DNA from: Arthrobacter sp. zg-Y844
GTDB lineage: Bacteria > Actinomycetota > Actinomycetes > Actinomycetales > Micrococcaceae
Reading direction: 5' to 3'
DNA length: 64,000 nt
Assembly: GCF_024385465.1 (NCBI RefSeq)
Contig: NZ_JANFLS010000003.1
Coordinates: 124,001 to 188,000, forward strand
The position numbers and the translations under genes were made by a program. Positions 41,908 to 52,893 of the stretch are shown one piece after another (position 1 is the stretch's first letter; the number at the start of each line of letters is the position of its first letter). Below the pieces are notes generated by a model that was given only the letters and a program-made list of their open reading frames with translations, had not been told where the DNA came from and searched no databases.

Positions 41908-43106
41908 CCACCACGACCCCAGAACAGGCGAAGGCACCGCTGCCGCCGCAAGCCGCAGCCGCGAAGACGCGCCGCCGGATAGACCTGCGCCAATACGGCA
42001 TCCTGGCCGCACTTGTTGTGATCATCCTGCTGTTCCAGGTGCTCACCGGCGGCCGGCTGCTCTACCCGGGCAATGTCAGCAACCTCATCCAGCAAAACGC
42101 GTATGTGCTGATCCTGGCCATCGGCATGGTCATGGTGATCATTGCCGGACACATTGACCTCTCCGTCGGCTCCGTGGTGGCCGCGGTGGGCGCCATTGCC
42201 GCCCTGGCCATGAACGACTGGGGGATGCCCTGGTGGGCGGCCGTAGTGCTTTCACTGGTGGCTGGTGCGCTGATCGGAGCCTGGCAGGGCTTCTGGGTGG
42301 CGTTTGTGGGGATCCCCGCCTTCATCGTTACCCTCGCCGGGATGCTCGTCTTCCGCGGCGTGGCCCTGGTCCTGCTGACCGGCGGCACGGTCAGCGGCCT
42401 GCCGCGGCCGTTCAACGCCATCGGCTCCGGCGCCCTGCCCTCCACCGGCACTCCGGACCTGCTGACCCTGGGCATCGGCGCGCTGGCGTCGATTGCCCTG
42501 GTGGTGCAGCAGCTGAAGGGCCGCGCGGACCTGCGCCGGCTCGACCTGCCGCGGGAACGGACGGGCTCGTTCGTGTTCAAGAACGCCGTCGCCGTGTTCG
42601 CCATCATGTACCTCTGCTACCTGCTGGCCTACAGCCGCGGCCTGCCGATCATCCTGATCATCCTGGCCGGGTTGGTGCTGGCCTACTCGTTCCTGCTGGG
42701 CCGCACAGTGTTCGGCCGGCACATCTACGCGATGGGTGGAAACCTGAACGCCGCCATGATGTCCGGCGTGAAGACCCAGTGGGTGAACTTCCTGGTGTTC
42801 GTGAACATGGGCTTCCTGGCCGGACTTGCCGCCGTGGTCAGCACCGCCCGGGCCGGCGGAGCCGTGGCTTCGGCCGGCGGCGGGTTTGAGCTGGACGCCA
42901 TTGCCGCGGTGTTCATCGGCGGCGCTTCGGTGCAGGGCGGCGTGGGCACCGTGGTGGGTGCCGTGATCGGCGGCCTGGTGATGGGCGTGCTGAACCAGGG
43001 CCTGTCCATCCTGTCCGTCGATGCGGCATGGCAGCAGATCATCAAGGGGCTGGTGCTGCTGGCGGCCGTCGTGTTCGGACTCAGCCGTAAGCGCAACGCC
43101 CGGTAG
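41904..43106 (+). CDS. sugar ABC transporter permease (GguB/XylH-like)
   Basis: 400 residues with about 10 hydrophobic helices and the longer MmsB/GguB-type form, which has extra loops between helices ([20 protein letters not shown]). The cytoplasmic coupling loop appears near [25 protein letters not shown]. It starts 4 nt inside the ATPase gene, ensuring matched amounts. The operon ends with a strong hairpin. Confidence 0.93.
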   Translation: MTTTTPEQAKAPLPPQAAAAKTRRRIDLRQYGILAALVVIILLFQVLTGGRLLYPGNVSNLIQQNAYVLILAIGMVMVIIAGHIDLSVGSVVAAVGAIAALAMNDWGMPWWAAVVLSLVAGALIGAWQGFWVAFVGIPAFIVTLAGMLVFRGVALVLLTGGTVSGLPRPFNAIGSGALPSTGTPDLLTLGIGALASIALVVQQLKGRADLRRLDLPRERTGSFVFKNAVAVFAIMYLCYLLAYSRGLPIILIILAGLVLAYSFLLGRTVFGRHIYAMGGNLNAAMMSGVKTQWVNFLVFVNMGFLAGLAAVVSTARAGGAVASAGGGFELDAIAAVFIGGASVQGGVGTVVGAVIGGLVMGVLNQGLSILSVDAAWQQIIKGLVLLAAVVFGLSRKRNAR

Positions 43107-43130
43107 GGTTCCGCTCGCTTCACGGCAACT

Positions 43131-43178
43131 AACGACGACGGCGGCCACCTCCCGAAGGAGGAGGCCGCCGTCGTCGTT
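43131..43178. terminator. strong bidirectional terminator
   Basis: AACGACGACGGCGGCC pairs with the complementary 16 nt at 43163-43178, and CCTCC/GGAGG extends the stem around CGAA. It sits between the convergent permease and isomerase genes. Confidence 0.85.
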
Positions 43179-43185
43179 TCCGGGC

Positions 43186-44187
<1,002 letters not shown>

Positions 44188-44240
44188 GACGGGCTCCTTT
44201 GCCTGCGTGGACGGGGGGATGGTGAGTCGGGACGGGACGG

Positions 44241-45440
44241 TCAGCGCACGGGCAGCCAGACGCTGGATTTAGCGGCGCTGCGGGACACGGCGTCGAGGAC
44301 TTCCTGGACCTGCAGGCCGTCGGCGAACGACGGCGCGGGCGCGGTTCCGGCGGCGATGGCCTCCACGAAGTCCTTCGCCTGGTGCACGAAGCCGTGTTCG
44401 TAGCCGAGCGAATGGCCGGCCGGCCACCACGCGGAGACGTAGGGGTGGTCCGGTTCGGTCACCATGATGCGGGTGAAGCCCTGCCGGTCCGGCGGAACCG
44501 TGTAATCCATAAAGCCCAGGAAGTTCAGGTCCTCCAGATCGAAGCTGATGGCACCTTTGCTGCCGGAGACTTCCAGCCGGAACGCGTTCTTGCGGCCGGT
44601 GGCCATCCGGCTGGCTTCAAAGGACCCGAGCACACCGTCCTCGAAGCGGCCGAGGAACAGCGCGACGTCGTCGACGGTCACCGGTCCGCGGGGGCCGGCG
44701 TCGTTGCCCGAACCAGCGCTGCCTCCGCCCAGGCCCGTGCCCCGCTGGTCCGTTTCGGGCACCGGGCGGGTGGGGACCAGGGTGGCGAGGGTGCCGCTGA
44801 CCTCGGCCAGCGGCACCCCGGTGATGTACTGGGCCAGGTCAATGGCGTGCGCGCCCAGGTCCCCGAGGGCACCGGACCCGGCTTCGTCCTGCTGCAGCCG
44901 CCAGGTCAGCGGGGAGTCCTCGTCCACCAGCCAGTCCTGCAGGTACACGGCCCGCACCTGCCGGACCGTGCCGATCGCACCGGCGGCCACGAGGTTCCGG
45001 GCGTGGGTGGTGGCGGGCAGCCGCCGATAGGTGAAGCCCACCATCGCCCGAACGCCCCGGGCCTCGGCGCGGGCGGCGGCGTCGGCCATCGCCTGCGCCT
45101 CTTCCACCGTGTTGGCCAGCGGCTTTTCGCAGAGCACGTGCTTGCCGGCGTCGAGCGCTGCGATGGCGATCTCGGCATGGGAAGCACCGGGCGTCACGAT
45201 GTCCACGACGTCGATGTCCTCCCGGGTGACCGCCTCCCGCCAGTCGGTGGCGGACTCGGCCCAGCCCCATTTCCGGGCTGCGGCGGAGGTCCGGTCCGCG
45301 TCCCGGCCCACCAGCAGGTCCATCCGCGGCTGCAGGGGCAGGTCGAAGAACCGGGGCGCCACCCGCCAGGCCTGCGAGTGGGCCGCCCCCATAAAGCCGT
45401 GGCCCACCAGTGCCACCCTCAGCGGCTTCTTGTCCTGCAT
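44241..45440 (-). CDS. Gfo/Idh/MocA-family oxidoreductase
   Basis: 399 residues. NAD-binding N-terminus [17 protein letters not shown], conserved [16 protein letters not shown], and a C-terminal dimer domain with [19 protein letters not shown]. These enzymes oxidise or epimerise sugars and cyclitols via their hydroxyls. A Gly/Ser-rich loop ([18 protein letters not shown]) is longer than usual. It lies between the binding protein and the TIM-barrel isomerase on the same strand (gaps of 53 and 73 nt), so the three act together on one sugar-like substrate. Confidence 0.92.
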   Translation of the reverse strand: MQDKKPLRVALVGHGFMGAAHSQAWRVAPRFFDLPLQPRMDLLVGRDADRTSAAARKWGWAESATDWREAVTREDIDVVDIVTPGASHAEIAIAALDAGKHVLCEKPLANTVEEAQAMADAAARAEARGVRAMVGFTYRRLPATTHARNLVAAGAIGTVRQVRAVYLQDWLVDEDSPLTWRLQQDEAGSGALGDLGAHAIDLAQYITGVPLAEVSGTLATLVPTRPVPETDQRGTGLGGGSAGSGNDAGPRGPVTVDDVALFLGRFEDGVLGSFEASRMATGRKNAFRLEVSGSKGAISFDLEDLNFLGFMDYTVPPDRQGFTRIMVTEPDHPYVSAWWPAGHSLGYEHGFVHQAKDFVEAIAAGTAPAPSFADGLQVQEVLDAVSRSAAKSSVWLPVR

Positions 45441-45513
45441 GTTTTCTCCTTAGTGCTGTGCTGATTGCGCGGGTGCCCGGCCCGGCCGCCCGGCCCGCGT
45501 TCGGACCGCCCGG

Positions 45514-46554
45514 TCAGGACTCGAAGGCGGTAGGCAGGTATTCCTCGACGTTTTCGCTGGTGACCACCGGGGCGTTGAGCACCACGCGGTTGGGCACCTC
45601 GATCTCGACCAGGTCGCTCATGGCCTTGTCCTGCGCCAGCAGCCGGGCGAGCCGGATGCCGTCCGCGGCCTGGGTATGCGGATAGATGATGGTCGCCTGC
45701 AGGACGCTGTCCCCGGACTGGATTTCCCGCATGGCGTTCGCGGAGCCGGCGCCGCCCACCATGATGAACTCGTCCCGCCCGGCGGCGTCGATGGCGGCCA
45801 GGACGCCGATGCCCTGATCGTCGTCGTGGTTCCACAGCGCGTCGTTTTCCGGTGCGGCCGAGAGCAGCTGGGACGTTGCGGCCTCGCCGCCCTGGACGGT
45901 GAAGTCCGCGGACACCCGGTTGTTGACCTCGAGCCCGCAGCCGGCGAGGGCGTCCTTGAAGCCTTCGCTGCGGTCCTGGGTGAGCGGCAGGGCGTCGATG
46001 CCGGCAATTTCGGCCACCACGGCGTCGGGCTGGTCGCCCACCTGCTCGCAGATGAAGGTACCGGCGCTGACGCCCATGCCGTAGTTGTCGCCGAGGACGG
46101 TGGCACGGGCGGCGAAGGGACTGGAGAACTCACGGTCCACGTTGATCACGGGGATGCCCGCCTCCATGGCGCGGATGGCGACGTCGGTGAGGGCAGCGCC
46201 GTCGGTGGGCAGCAGGACAATGGCGTCCACCTGGTCATTGATGAACTGCTCCACCTGGCTGATCTGCAGGTTCGCGTCATTGGTTCCTTCGGCCACCCGC
46301 AGGTCGATGTCCGGGTATTTCTCGGCTTCGGCGGTGGCGGCGGAGTTGATGGCGCCCAGCCAGCCGTGGTCCGCGGCCGGTCCGGAGAACCCGATGACCA
46401 CGGTCTCGCCCTCGGACTGGTTGCCTTCCACGGAGTTGTTGGTCGGTTCGGCATTAGTGTCCTCGCCTGCAGTGCAGCCGGTGAGGGCAAGCCCGCCGGC
46501 GGCGAAGTAGGCCGCAGCGGTGATGATCTTCCCGCGCATGCGTGGTGCGTGCAT
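45514..46554 (-). CDS. sugar ABC transporter substrate-binding lipoprotein (RbsB/LacI-like)
   Basis: 346 residues from the ATG at 46554, preceded by GAGGAGAG. The lipobox ends at C27 (ALTGC). The two-domain periplasmic-binding fold has VVIGFSGPAADHGWLGAINSAA at the start, IVLLPTDGAALTDVAIRAMEAG and NHDDDQGIGVLAAIDAAGRD later. It resembles inositol/ribose binding proteins. It is first of an operon with the dehydrogenase and isomerase, and divergent from the ATPase-permease pair at 46716, which would complete the importer. Confidence 0.92.
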   Translation of the reverse strand: MHAPRMRGKIITAAAYFAAGGLALTGCTAGEDTNAEPTNNSVEGNQSEGETVVIGFSGPAADHGWLGAINSAATAEAEKYPDIDLRVAEGTNDANLQISQVEQFINDQVDAIVLLPTDGAALTDVAIRAMEAGIPVINVDREFSSPFAARATVLGDNYGMGVSAGTFICEQVGDQPDAVVAEIAGIDALPLTQDRSEGFKDALAGCGLEVNNRVSADFTVQGGEAATSQLLSAAPENDALWNHDDDQGIGVLAAIDAAGRDEFIMVGGAGSANAMREIQSGDSVLQATIIYPHTQAADGIRLARLLAQDKAMSDLVEIEVPNRVVLNAPVVTSENVEEYLPTAFES

Positions 46555-46630
46555 GGTTCTCTCCTCTGTAAGTGGGGCGCTGAGGCGAGTCCGCACCCCA
46601 TCGGAACCAGCCAGCGCACTGCACATCGTC

Positions 46631-46644
46631 GTGACATGCGTCAC
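46631..46644. promoter_or_regulatory. inverted repeat between the divergent sugar genes
   Basis: GTGAC-ATGC-GTCAC is a perfect 5-bp inverted repeat (extended by C/A flanks) in the 161-nt divergent gap. On the minus strand TTGGCG, 17 nt, TGTTAC resembles a promoter for the binding-protein operon just upstream of this site. A ROK or LacI-type regulator could bind here. Confidence 0.4.
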
Positions 46645-46715
46645 AGTAACAGAAGTCTGACGATAAAGCGCCAACATACTACTGATGATCGACATAAGTG
46701 TGTAAGCTCCGTGCC

Positions 46716-48260
46716 ATGACAGCATCGGGAGCATCTGCCGCCCCTCCTCAGCCGGTACAGCAGCCGCTGCTTGAGGTGCGCAGCCTGAGCAAGAGTTTCG
46801 CCGGCGTCCGGGCGCTGCGCGGCGTCGATCTGGACGTCCTGCCCGGCGAGGTGCACTGCGTCCTGGGCCAGAACGGCGCCGGGAAATCCACCCTGATCAA
46901 GGCCCTGTCCGGGGTGTACGTACCGGACGGCGGGGAGATCCGCTGGAACGGGGAACCGGTGGAACTGGCCCGGCCGGCCGACGCCCTGGCACGGGGCATT
47001 GCCACCATGTACCAGGAACTGGATGTGGTGGACGGACTGAGCGTCACCGAGAACATCTTCCTGGGCCACGAAGACGCCCGCGGGGGAGTGCTCCGCGTGC
47101 GGGACGCGCGCCGTCGGACCCGGGAGCTGCTGGCGAGGCTGGGACACGAGGACCTGTCACCGTCCGCGGAAGTTGGCAGCCTGTCCGCCGCCGGGAAGCA
47201 GATTGTCAGCCTGGCCCGGGCCCTGTCCCGCAACGCCCGGCTGATCATCATGGACGAGCCCAGCGCCATCCTGGACTCCGGCGAGGTGGCCAACCTGTTC
47301 CGGGTGATCCGGGAACTCACCGGCCAGGGCATCGCGGTTGTCTACATCTCGCACCGGCTGGAGGAAATCCGTCAGATCGGCAACCGGATCTCGGTGATCA
47401 AGGACGGCTACAGCACCGCATCCTCCCTGCCGGTCGCGGATACGTCCCGCGCGGAGCTGGTCCGGCTGATGACCGGCCGGGACGTCGCCAACGTGTTCCC
47501 GCCACGGAGGCCGCCGTCGTCGGACGCCCCGGTGGCGCTGCAGGTGGAGGGACTCGGGCTGGCCGGCTCCTTTGCGGACGTGAGCTTCAGGGTCCGGGCC
47601 GGGGAAATCTTCGGCCTGGCCGGGCTGGTGGGATCCGGCCGTTCGGAGATTCTGGAGACCGTTTACGGTGCCCGGCGCGCGACGTCGGGCACCGTCACTG
47701 TGGAGGGCAGGACGCTGCGGCCCGGGTCGGTGCGTGCCGCGGTCAACGCCGGGCTAGGCCTGTCCCCGGAGGAACGCAAAAGCCAGGGGCTGCTGCTCGA
47801 GGAACCCATCTACCGCAACGTCACCCTGTCCACTTTTGCCCGGTTCGCCCGGCACGGCTGGCTGAACGAACGCGCCGAAAAGAAGGCGGCACGCGAGCAG
47901 GCCGACGCGCTGCAGTTGAGTCCGCCCGACCCGGACCGGGCCGCCCGCACCCTCTCCGGCGGCAACCAGCAGAAGGTGCTGCTGGCCCGGTGGCTGATCC
48001 ACGGCACCCGGGTGCTGCTGCTGGACGAGCCGACCCGCGGCGTCGACGTCGGCGCCAAGACCGAGATTTACGCCCTGATCCGCAGCCTCGCGGCCCAAGG
48101 CGTGGCGATTGTGGTGGTGTCCAGCGAGATCGAGGAAGTGATCGGCCTGGCGGACCGGATCCTGGTGCTCGACGCCGGACGCGTCCTCGCCACCGGCAAC
48201 GCAGACGAAATGGACGAGCACGCCGTGCTTGACCTGGTGCTGAAAGGAAGTGCGCAGTGA
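46716..48260 (+). CDS. sugar ABC transporter ATP-binding protein (tandem domains)
   Basis: 514 residues from the ATG at 46716. Half 1: GQNGAGKST with a variant signature (LSAAGKQ). Half 2: degraded P-loop GLVGSGRSEI, but full signature [15 protein letters not shown] and LLLDEPTRGVDVGAK. Typical RbsA/MglA architecture. It overlaps the permease start by 4 nt and lies divergent from the binding-protein operon, so importer parts are split over both strands. Confidence 0.94.
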   Translation: MTASGASAAPPQPVQQPLLEVRSLSKSFAGVRALRGVDLDVLPGEVHCVLGQNGAGKSTLIKALSGVYVPDGGEIRWNGEPVELARPADALARGIATMYQELDVVDGLSVTENIFLGHEDARGGVLRVRDARRRTRELLARLGHEDLSPSAEVGSLSAAGKQIVSLARALSRNARLIIMDEPSAILDSGEVANLFRVIRELTGQGIAVVYISHRLEEIRQIGNRISVIKDGYSTASSLPVADTSRAELVRLMTGRDVANVFPPRRPPSSDAPVALQVEGLGLAGSFADVSFRVRAGEIFGLAGLVGSGRSEILETVYGARRATSGTVTVEGRTLRPGSVRAAVNAGLGLSPEERKSQGLLLEEPIYRNVTLSTFARFARHGWLNERAEKKAAREQADALQLSPPDPDRAARTLSGGNQQKVLLARWLIHGTRVLLLDEPTRGVDVGAKTEIYALIRSLAAQGVAIVVVSSEIEEVIGLADRILVLDAGRVLATGNADEMDEHAVLDLVLKGSAQ

Positions 48261-49312
48261 GCGAATCAACGACGGCGGCGCTGCAGCCGCCTCCCAGCGG
48301 CGGCACGGCTGCGGTGCCCCGAAGCAATCCGCTGGGAAAGTTCCTGGGCGGCTCCGCGGGCCGCAACATCGGCCTGGTCATTGCCCTGGCACTGCTGTTC
48401 ATTGTCGGGGCGGTCACCAGCGGCGAGCGCTTCCTGAACCTGGACAACATGCTGACCATCCTGCGGTACGCGTCGATCTTCGGGGTGATCGCCATCGGGG
48501 CAACCTTTGTGATTACCGCCGGCGGCATCGACCTCTCGGTCGGTTCGGTGATGGGCCTGACCACGGTGCTGGCCACCCTCACCTCGGTGCAGCTGGCCGC
48601 CACGAACAGCAGCTGGCTGCTGATGGTGGTGGTGGCGCTGGCGGTTGGCGTGGGGACTGGGCTGATCAACGGGGTGATCATCGCGTACGGGAACGTGGTG
48701 GCGTTTATTGCCACCCTCGCGATGCTGGTGGCCGCGCGCGGTGTGGCGGAACTGATCTCCGGCCGCAGCACGCAGATTGTCACCAACCGGGATTTCCTCT
48801 CCGTGATGCGCTCGAACTTCCTGGGCGTCCCGCTGCTGATCTGGATCTTCCTGCTGGTGGCCGTCGCCGGCTGGTTCCTGCTCAACCGCACGACCTTCGG
48901 GCGCCGGACCGTGGCGATCGGCGGGAACCTGGAGGCCGCACGGCTGGCGGGCATCAAGGTGAAGCGGCACATTGTCCTGTTGTACGTCCTCTCCGGCCTC
49001 ACTGCCGGCATCGCCGGGATCATGATGATGGGCCGCACCACCGCGGGCACCTCCACCCATGGGCTGCTGTACGAGCTGGAAGTGATTGCCGCCGTCGTCG
49101 TCGGTGGAACCCTGCTGATTGGCGGGCGCGGCACCATTGTCGGCACCGTGCTGGGCGTGCTGCTGTTCAGCACCCTCATCAACGTCTTTACGCAAAACAA
49201 CCTGGACACCTCGGTGCAGGCCGTGGCCCGCGGCGCGATCATTGTGGTGGCCGTGCTGCTGCAGCAGCGGTTCGCCGTGCGGGGGACCGGCCGAAGGAAG
49301 GGGGCGTTATGA
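48257..49312 (+). CDS. sugar ABC transporter permease (RbsC-like)
   Basis: 351 residues with around nine hydrophobic helices. RbsC-type stretches are [20 protein letters not shown] and FGRRTVAIGGNLEAARLAGI, the latter the ATPase-contact loop. The N-terminus (about 30 residues) is polar. It starts 4 nt inside the ATPase gene. The ROK gene starts 70 nt after its stop on the same strand and may be co-transcribed. Confidence 0.93.
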   Translation: MSESTTAALQPPPSGGTAAVPRSNPLGKFLGGSAGRNIGLVIALALLFIVGAVTSGERFLNLDNMLTILRYASIFGVIAIGATFVITAGGIDLSVGSVMGLTTVLATLTSVQLAATNSSWLLMVVVALAVGVGTGLINGVIIAYGNVVAFIATLAMLVAARGVAELISGRSTQIVTNRDFLSVMRSNFLGVPLLIWIFLLVAVAGWFLLNRTTFGRRTVAIGGNLEAARLAGIKVKRHIVLLYVLSGLTAGIAGIMMMGRTTAGTSTHGLLYELEVIAAVVVGGTLLIGGRGTIVGTVLGVLLFSTLINVFTQNNLDTSVQAVARGAIIVVAVLLQQRFAVRGTGRRKGAL

Positions 49313-49382
49313 GGGTGTCTGTTGGACCGTTCGCGTCGCCGGGCCGACGCCGTAGCGTCGATCCCTATGCTTCAATTGCCCA

Positions 49383-50576
49383 GTGGTCGATATAAGGAAT
49401 AACCCCACCGCTCCCGGGGCCAGCGAACTTTTCCAGCTCCTGCGGGACGGACAGCCCCGCACCCGCAGCGAGCTGGCCGATCTGGTGGGGGTGGCCCGCT
49501 CCACCATTGCGCTGCGGCTGGAGCTGCTCATGGACCTCGGGCTCGTGGCGCCCATTGAAGACGCGGTGTCCACCGGCGGGCGGCCGTCCTCCCGGTTCGC
49601 GCTGCAGACCGGAGCGCGCGTGGTCCTGGGGGTCGACGTCGGCGCAAGCCACCTGCGCGTGGGACTCACCGACCTGGCCGGCACCGCCCTGGCCGATGCC
49701 ACCCGCGACCTGTTAGTCAGCGACGGGCCGTTTGCCGTGCTGGACACCGTGGTGGAGCTTGGGAATGCGCTGCTGGCCGAGACCGGCCGGTCTGCCGCCG
49801 AACTGCTCGCCGTCGGCGTCGGGCTGCCCGGACCCGTAGAGCACCGCTCCGGGCGGCCGATCAACCCGCCCATCATGCCCGGCTGGCACGGCTTCGACGT
49901 GCCCGGCTACCTGCAGGAATCCTTCCACGTGCCGGTGCTGGTGGATAACGACGTGAACGTGATGTCGATGGGGGAGCGCGAGGCTGCGTGGCCTGACGTC
50001 GAGAACCTCGTCTTCGTGAAGGTCGCCACCGGCATCGGCGCCGGCATCATCTGCAACGGCAGCCTGCTGCGCGGCGCCGACGGGGTGGCCGGGGACATCG
50101 GGCACATCCGGGTGCCGAGCGGGGAGGACCTGCTCTGCCGGTGCGGGAACCGCGGTTGCCTGGAGGCGCTGGCTTCCGGCCCGGCGGTGGCTGCCCGGTT
50201 GCAGTCCCTGGGGTTGGCTGCTGAGGACGGGCGCGACGTCGTCGCCCTGGTCCATTCCGGCAACCACGAGGCGGTGCATGCGGTTCGGCAGGCCGGCCGC
50301 GAGGTGGGCGAGGTGCTCTCCGCCTGCCTGAGCATGTTGAACCCCGAGGTGATTGTGTTCGGCGGCTCGATGGCGCTGACCGGCGAGCACTTCATCGCCG
50401 GGGTGCGCGAAGTGGTCTATTCGCGCACCATGCCGCTGGCCACCCAGCACCTGCGGATTGTGCAGTCCGCGTCCGGGCTCGACGCCGGGATGCTCGGTGC
50501 GTCCCAGCTTGCCATCCAGCATGCGCTGTCTGCGGAGAGTGTGGAGCGGATGCTTGCGGGGCGGGTGGGGGTTTAG
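49383..50576 (+). CDS. ROK-family transcriptional regulator
   Basis: 397 residues from a GTG at 49383. The N-terminal winged helix (RTRSELADLVGVARSTIALR) is followed by the ROK sugar-kinase fold: VLGVDVGASHLRVGLTDLAG and the zinc motif CRCGNRGCLEA. The GEIGH-type motif reads GDIGH here, Asp for Glu. No Shine-Dalgarno site is visible, so a leaderless message starting at TATGCT plus about 12 nt is likely. It probably controls the adjacent sugar importers in response to the substrate. It is convergent with the LysR gene (4-nt overlap). Confidence 0.9.
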   Translation: MVDIRNNPTAPGASELFQLLRDGQPRTRSELADLVGVARSTIALRLELLMDLGLVAPIEDAVSTGGRPSSRFALQTGARVVLGVDVGASHLRVGLTDLAGTALADATRDLLVSDGPFAVLDTVVELGNALLAETGRSAAELLAVGVGLPGPVEHRSGRPINPPIMPGWHGFDVPGYLQESFHVPVLVDNDVNVMSMGEREAAWPDVENLVFVKVATGIGAGIICNGSLLRGADGVAGDIGHIRVPSGEDLLCRCGNRGCLEALASGPAVAARLQSLGLAAEDGRDVVALVHSGNHEAVHAVRQAGREVGEVLSACLSMLNPEVIVFGGSMALTGEHFIAGVREVVYSRTMPLATQHLRIVQSASGLDAGMLGASQLAIQHALSAESVERMLAGRVGV

Positions 50577-51484
50577 CTTTCCGGCCCGTCCAGGACCTGC
50601 ACCGGCGTCGACCGGAACAGGTCGGCGACCTTCCGGACCTCCGGCGACGCCGCAGCGTTCCATGCCGCCCACGTCTCGACCTGCAGTAAATGCCCGGCCG
50701 CATCCCGTGCCGTCAGCGGCACCCACTTCCACCCGGGAAAGTTGAGCCCTGCGGACGCCTCGGTGGTGAGCGCCGCATCGGCGTCGGCCAGGTCGGCAAT
50801 CAGCAGGCTGTGGTGGCTGAACCGCCGGAAGACCCAGTGCGTACGCACGCCTGCGGCCTCGGCGGCGCTGCGCAGCTTGACCTCCTGGATGCGGATTTCC
50901 CCGGCAGCGTGTGCCATCACGGTGAGGCCGTCCAGATCAAAGAGGCCCAGGACATCCCGGGTGCTGAGCGGTGACGTCGGCCGGACGGCTGCCCCCAGCG
51001 GCTGGGTGAGCAGGTGCTGCCCGTTGATCCCTTCCGCGGGTTCCGTGTGCAGGAGGGCCAGGTCGATCTGGCCGGCCCGCAGCAAACGGCTTTGCTCATC
51101 GCTGCTGGCCTCATAGAGCGAAAAGCGTACCGCCAACCCTGCGGACTCCACCGTCTGGACGGCAGCGCGGAACCAGTCATGCGGCAATCCCGGAGGGGCA
51201 CCGAGGCGGATCAGTGAGCGGCTGCCCGCGGCCAACCGGACCAGCTCCGGGGTGCGGTCCACCTGAGCCAGGATGGTGTCCGCGTGGGTTTTGATGACAT
51301 GTCCCAGGGTAGTCAGCGTCACGCCGCGCGGGTTCCGCTGCAGCAGGGCACCCCCGAGTTCCTTCTCGAGCTCGGCGAGTTGCCGGCTCAGCGCCGGCTG
51401 TGTCATATGCAGTTCAACGGCGGCGCCGCTGATGCTGCCGGTCTCCGCCGTGCGGACAAAGTACTTCAACTGCCGGATTTCCAT
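50573..51484 (-). CDS. LysR-family transcriptional regulator
   Basis: 303 residues. The N-terminal winged helix is clear (FVRTAETGSISGAAVELHMT, then QPALSRQLAELEKELGGALL), followed by a two-subdomain effector-binding region. LysR proteins usually regulate the divergent operon, here the FAD/uronate-dehydrogenase/ABC operon starting at 51634. The 149-nt gap carries an inverted repeat (51511-51541) next to its start. The effector is unknown but is probably the imported compound or a derivative. Confidence 0.92.
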   Translation of the reverse strand: MEIRQLKYFVRTAETGSISGAAVELHMTQPALSRQLAELEKELGGALLQRNPRGVTLTTLGHVIKTHADTILAQVDRTPELVRLAAGSRSLIRLGAPPGLPHDWFRAAVQTVESAGLAVRFSLYEASSDEQSRLLRAGQIDLALLHTEPAEGINGQHLLTQPLGAAVRPTSPLSTRDVLGLFDLDGLTVMAHAAGEIRIQEVKLRSAAEAAGVRTHWVFRRFSHHSLLIADLADADAALTTEASAGLNFPGWKWVPLTARDAAGHLLQVETWAAWNAAASPEVRKVADLFRSTPVQVLDGPES

Positions 51485-51510
51485 GTTCCTGCCCCCTGCG
51501 ACCTGAGATA

Positions 51511-51541
51511 CCTAAAAGGCATACCGACAGGCACTTTTAGG
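51511..51541. promoter_or_regulatory. inverted repeat in the LysR divergent promoter
   Basis: CCTAAAAG (51511-51518) and CTTTTAGG (51534-51541) are perfect 8-bp arms 15 nt apart. Spacing and position, close to the LysR start and 93 nt before the operon's ATG, fit a LysR recognition site. Confidence 0.5.
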
Positions 51542-51633
51542 CATTTGATTTATGCATACAAGTGGACCATGGTTCTTATGTGCTTGGTGTGACTCAGCTC
51601 ACTCCGTGATTCACCTGCAATCTAAGGATTTTG

Positions 51634-52893
51634 ATGATTTCCCTTTCCACCACCGCAACCTACGACGTCGTCGTTGTGGGTGGCGGCGCTGCCGGGGTGG
51701 CAGCAGCTGTCAGCGCTGCCCGTGCCGGAGCCAGCGTCTGCCTTATTGAGCACTACGGATTCCTCGGGGGAGCGGCAACCAACAGCTCGGTCCTGGCCTA
51801 CTGCGGCTTCTTTGACCAGACCAGGGAACAGGTGGTGCGCGGCATTGGGCAGGACTTCCTGGACGAGCTGGAACGCCAGGAACTCCTGCACTTCGAGACC
51901 TCGCCCGCCACGGGAAACACCATCGTGGTCCTCGATTTGGAAACCACTAAGTCGGTGCTGGACCAGCTGGTCCGCTCGGCCGGCGTCGACGTCCTGTTCC
52001 ACAGCACCCTCGTAGCCGCGGATACCGACGCCGGCGGAATCAGCGCCGTGCAGGTGGTGCACCGCGGCGGCAACCTGCGTCTTTCCGGCACCGCGTTCGT
52101 GGACTGCAGCGGGGACGGCGCGCTGCTGCAGGCCGCCGGCGCCGAGTTCCAGCTTTCACCGACCGAACGCCGCCAGGCCAGCACCCTGGTGATGCGGGTC
52201 GGCGGCGTCGGCGAAGACGCGGACCTGTCCACCGCGGCCATGGATGACGCCTTCGCCGCCTACGGCAAAACCACCGGGGAAATCCTCACCCGGAGCAACG
52301 GCACCTGCGTACGGATGCCCCGTTCACGCGAGCTGATGCTCCTGCTCGCGGACGAATACGTGGACGTCCTGGACGTGCACGAGATTTCCCGCGCCGAACA
52401 GGACGGCCGCGTCAAGGCCCGGCATTACCTCGAGGCGCTGAAGGCGGGCATGCGCGGCTGGTCCGGCGCGTATCTGGCCTCCACCGGCCCGCAGATCGGC
52501 ATCCGGGAAGCCCGCCGGATGCAGGGCCGCGAAAGCGTAACCGCCGACGACGTCCTGACCGCCCGGCGTCGTCCGGCGGACGGGATTGCCCGGTGCGGCT
52601 GGCCGATGGAGGACCATGCGACCCCCGGTGCCACCACCTACAGCGGCATCAAGGACCGCAAGTGGTACGACATCCCTTACGGGGCCGTGACCAGTGCCAA
52701 TATCACCAATCTCTGGGGCGCAGGCCGGCTCACCAGCAGTGACAGCCGCTCGTTTGCGTCGCTGCGGGTGATGGGCACCTCGTTCGCCACCGGGCATGCG
52801 GCCGGCCTGGCCGCATCACTCCATAGTTCCACCGGCAGTGTGGACGTTTCCAAGCTGCGCGGACTGCTTCAAGACCAGGGGGCCCTGCTGTGA
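51634..52893 (+). CDS. FAD-dependent oxidoreductase (FAD_oxidored type)
   Basis: 419 residues from the ATG at 51634, AAGGAT 6 nt before. The FAD motif is VVVVGGGAAGVAAAVSAARA, and CSGDGALLQAAGA and LWGAGRLTSSDSRSFASLRVMG are the family's later blocks. Members oxidise or hydroxylate small organic substrates; many annotated ones sit with sugar-acid or amide genes. It opens a five-gene operon (overlap with the next gene 4 nt). Reaction unknown. Confidence 0.88.
   Translation: MISLSTTATYDVVVVGGGAAGVAAAVSAARAGASVCLIEHYGFLGGAATNSSVLAYCGFFDQTREQVVRGIGQDFLDELERQELLHFETSPATGNTIVVLDLETTKSVLDQLVRSAGVDVLFHSTLVAADTDAGGISAVQVVHRGGNLRLSGTAFVDCSGDGALLQAAGAEFQLSPTERRQASTLVMRVGGVGEDADLSTAAMDDAFAAYGKTTGEILTRSNGTCVRMPRSRELMLLLADEYVDVLDVHEISRAEQDGRVKARHYLEALKAGMRGWSGAYLASTGPQIGIREARRMQGRESVTADDVLTARRRPADGIARCGWPMEDHATPGATTYSGIKDRKWYDIPYGAVTSANITNLWGAGRLTSSDSRSFASLRVMGTSFATGHAAGLAASLHSSTGSVDVSKLRGLLQDQGALL

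Noticed and set aside
40267-42012. 581-codon minus-strand frame over the first sugar ATPase.
   Set aside because: Shadow of a well-supported ABC gene with a Val/His/Gln-rich product typical of antisense high-GC frames.
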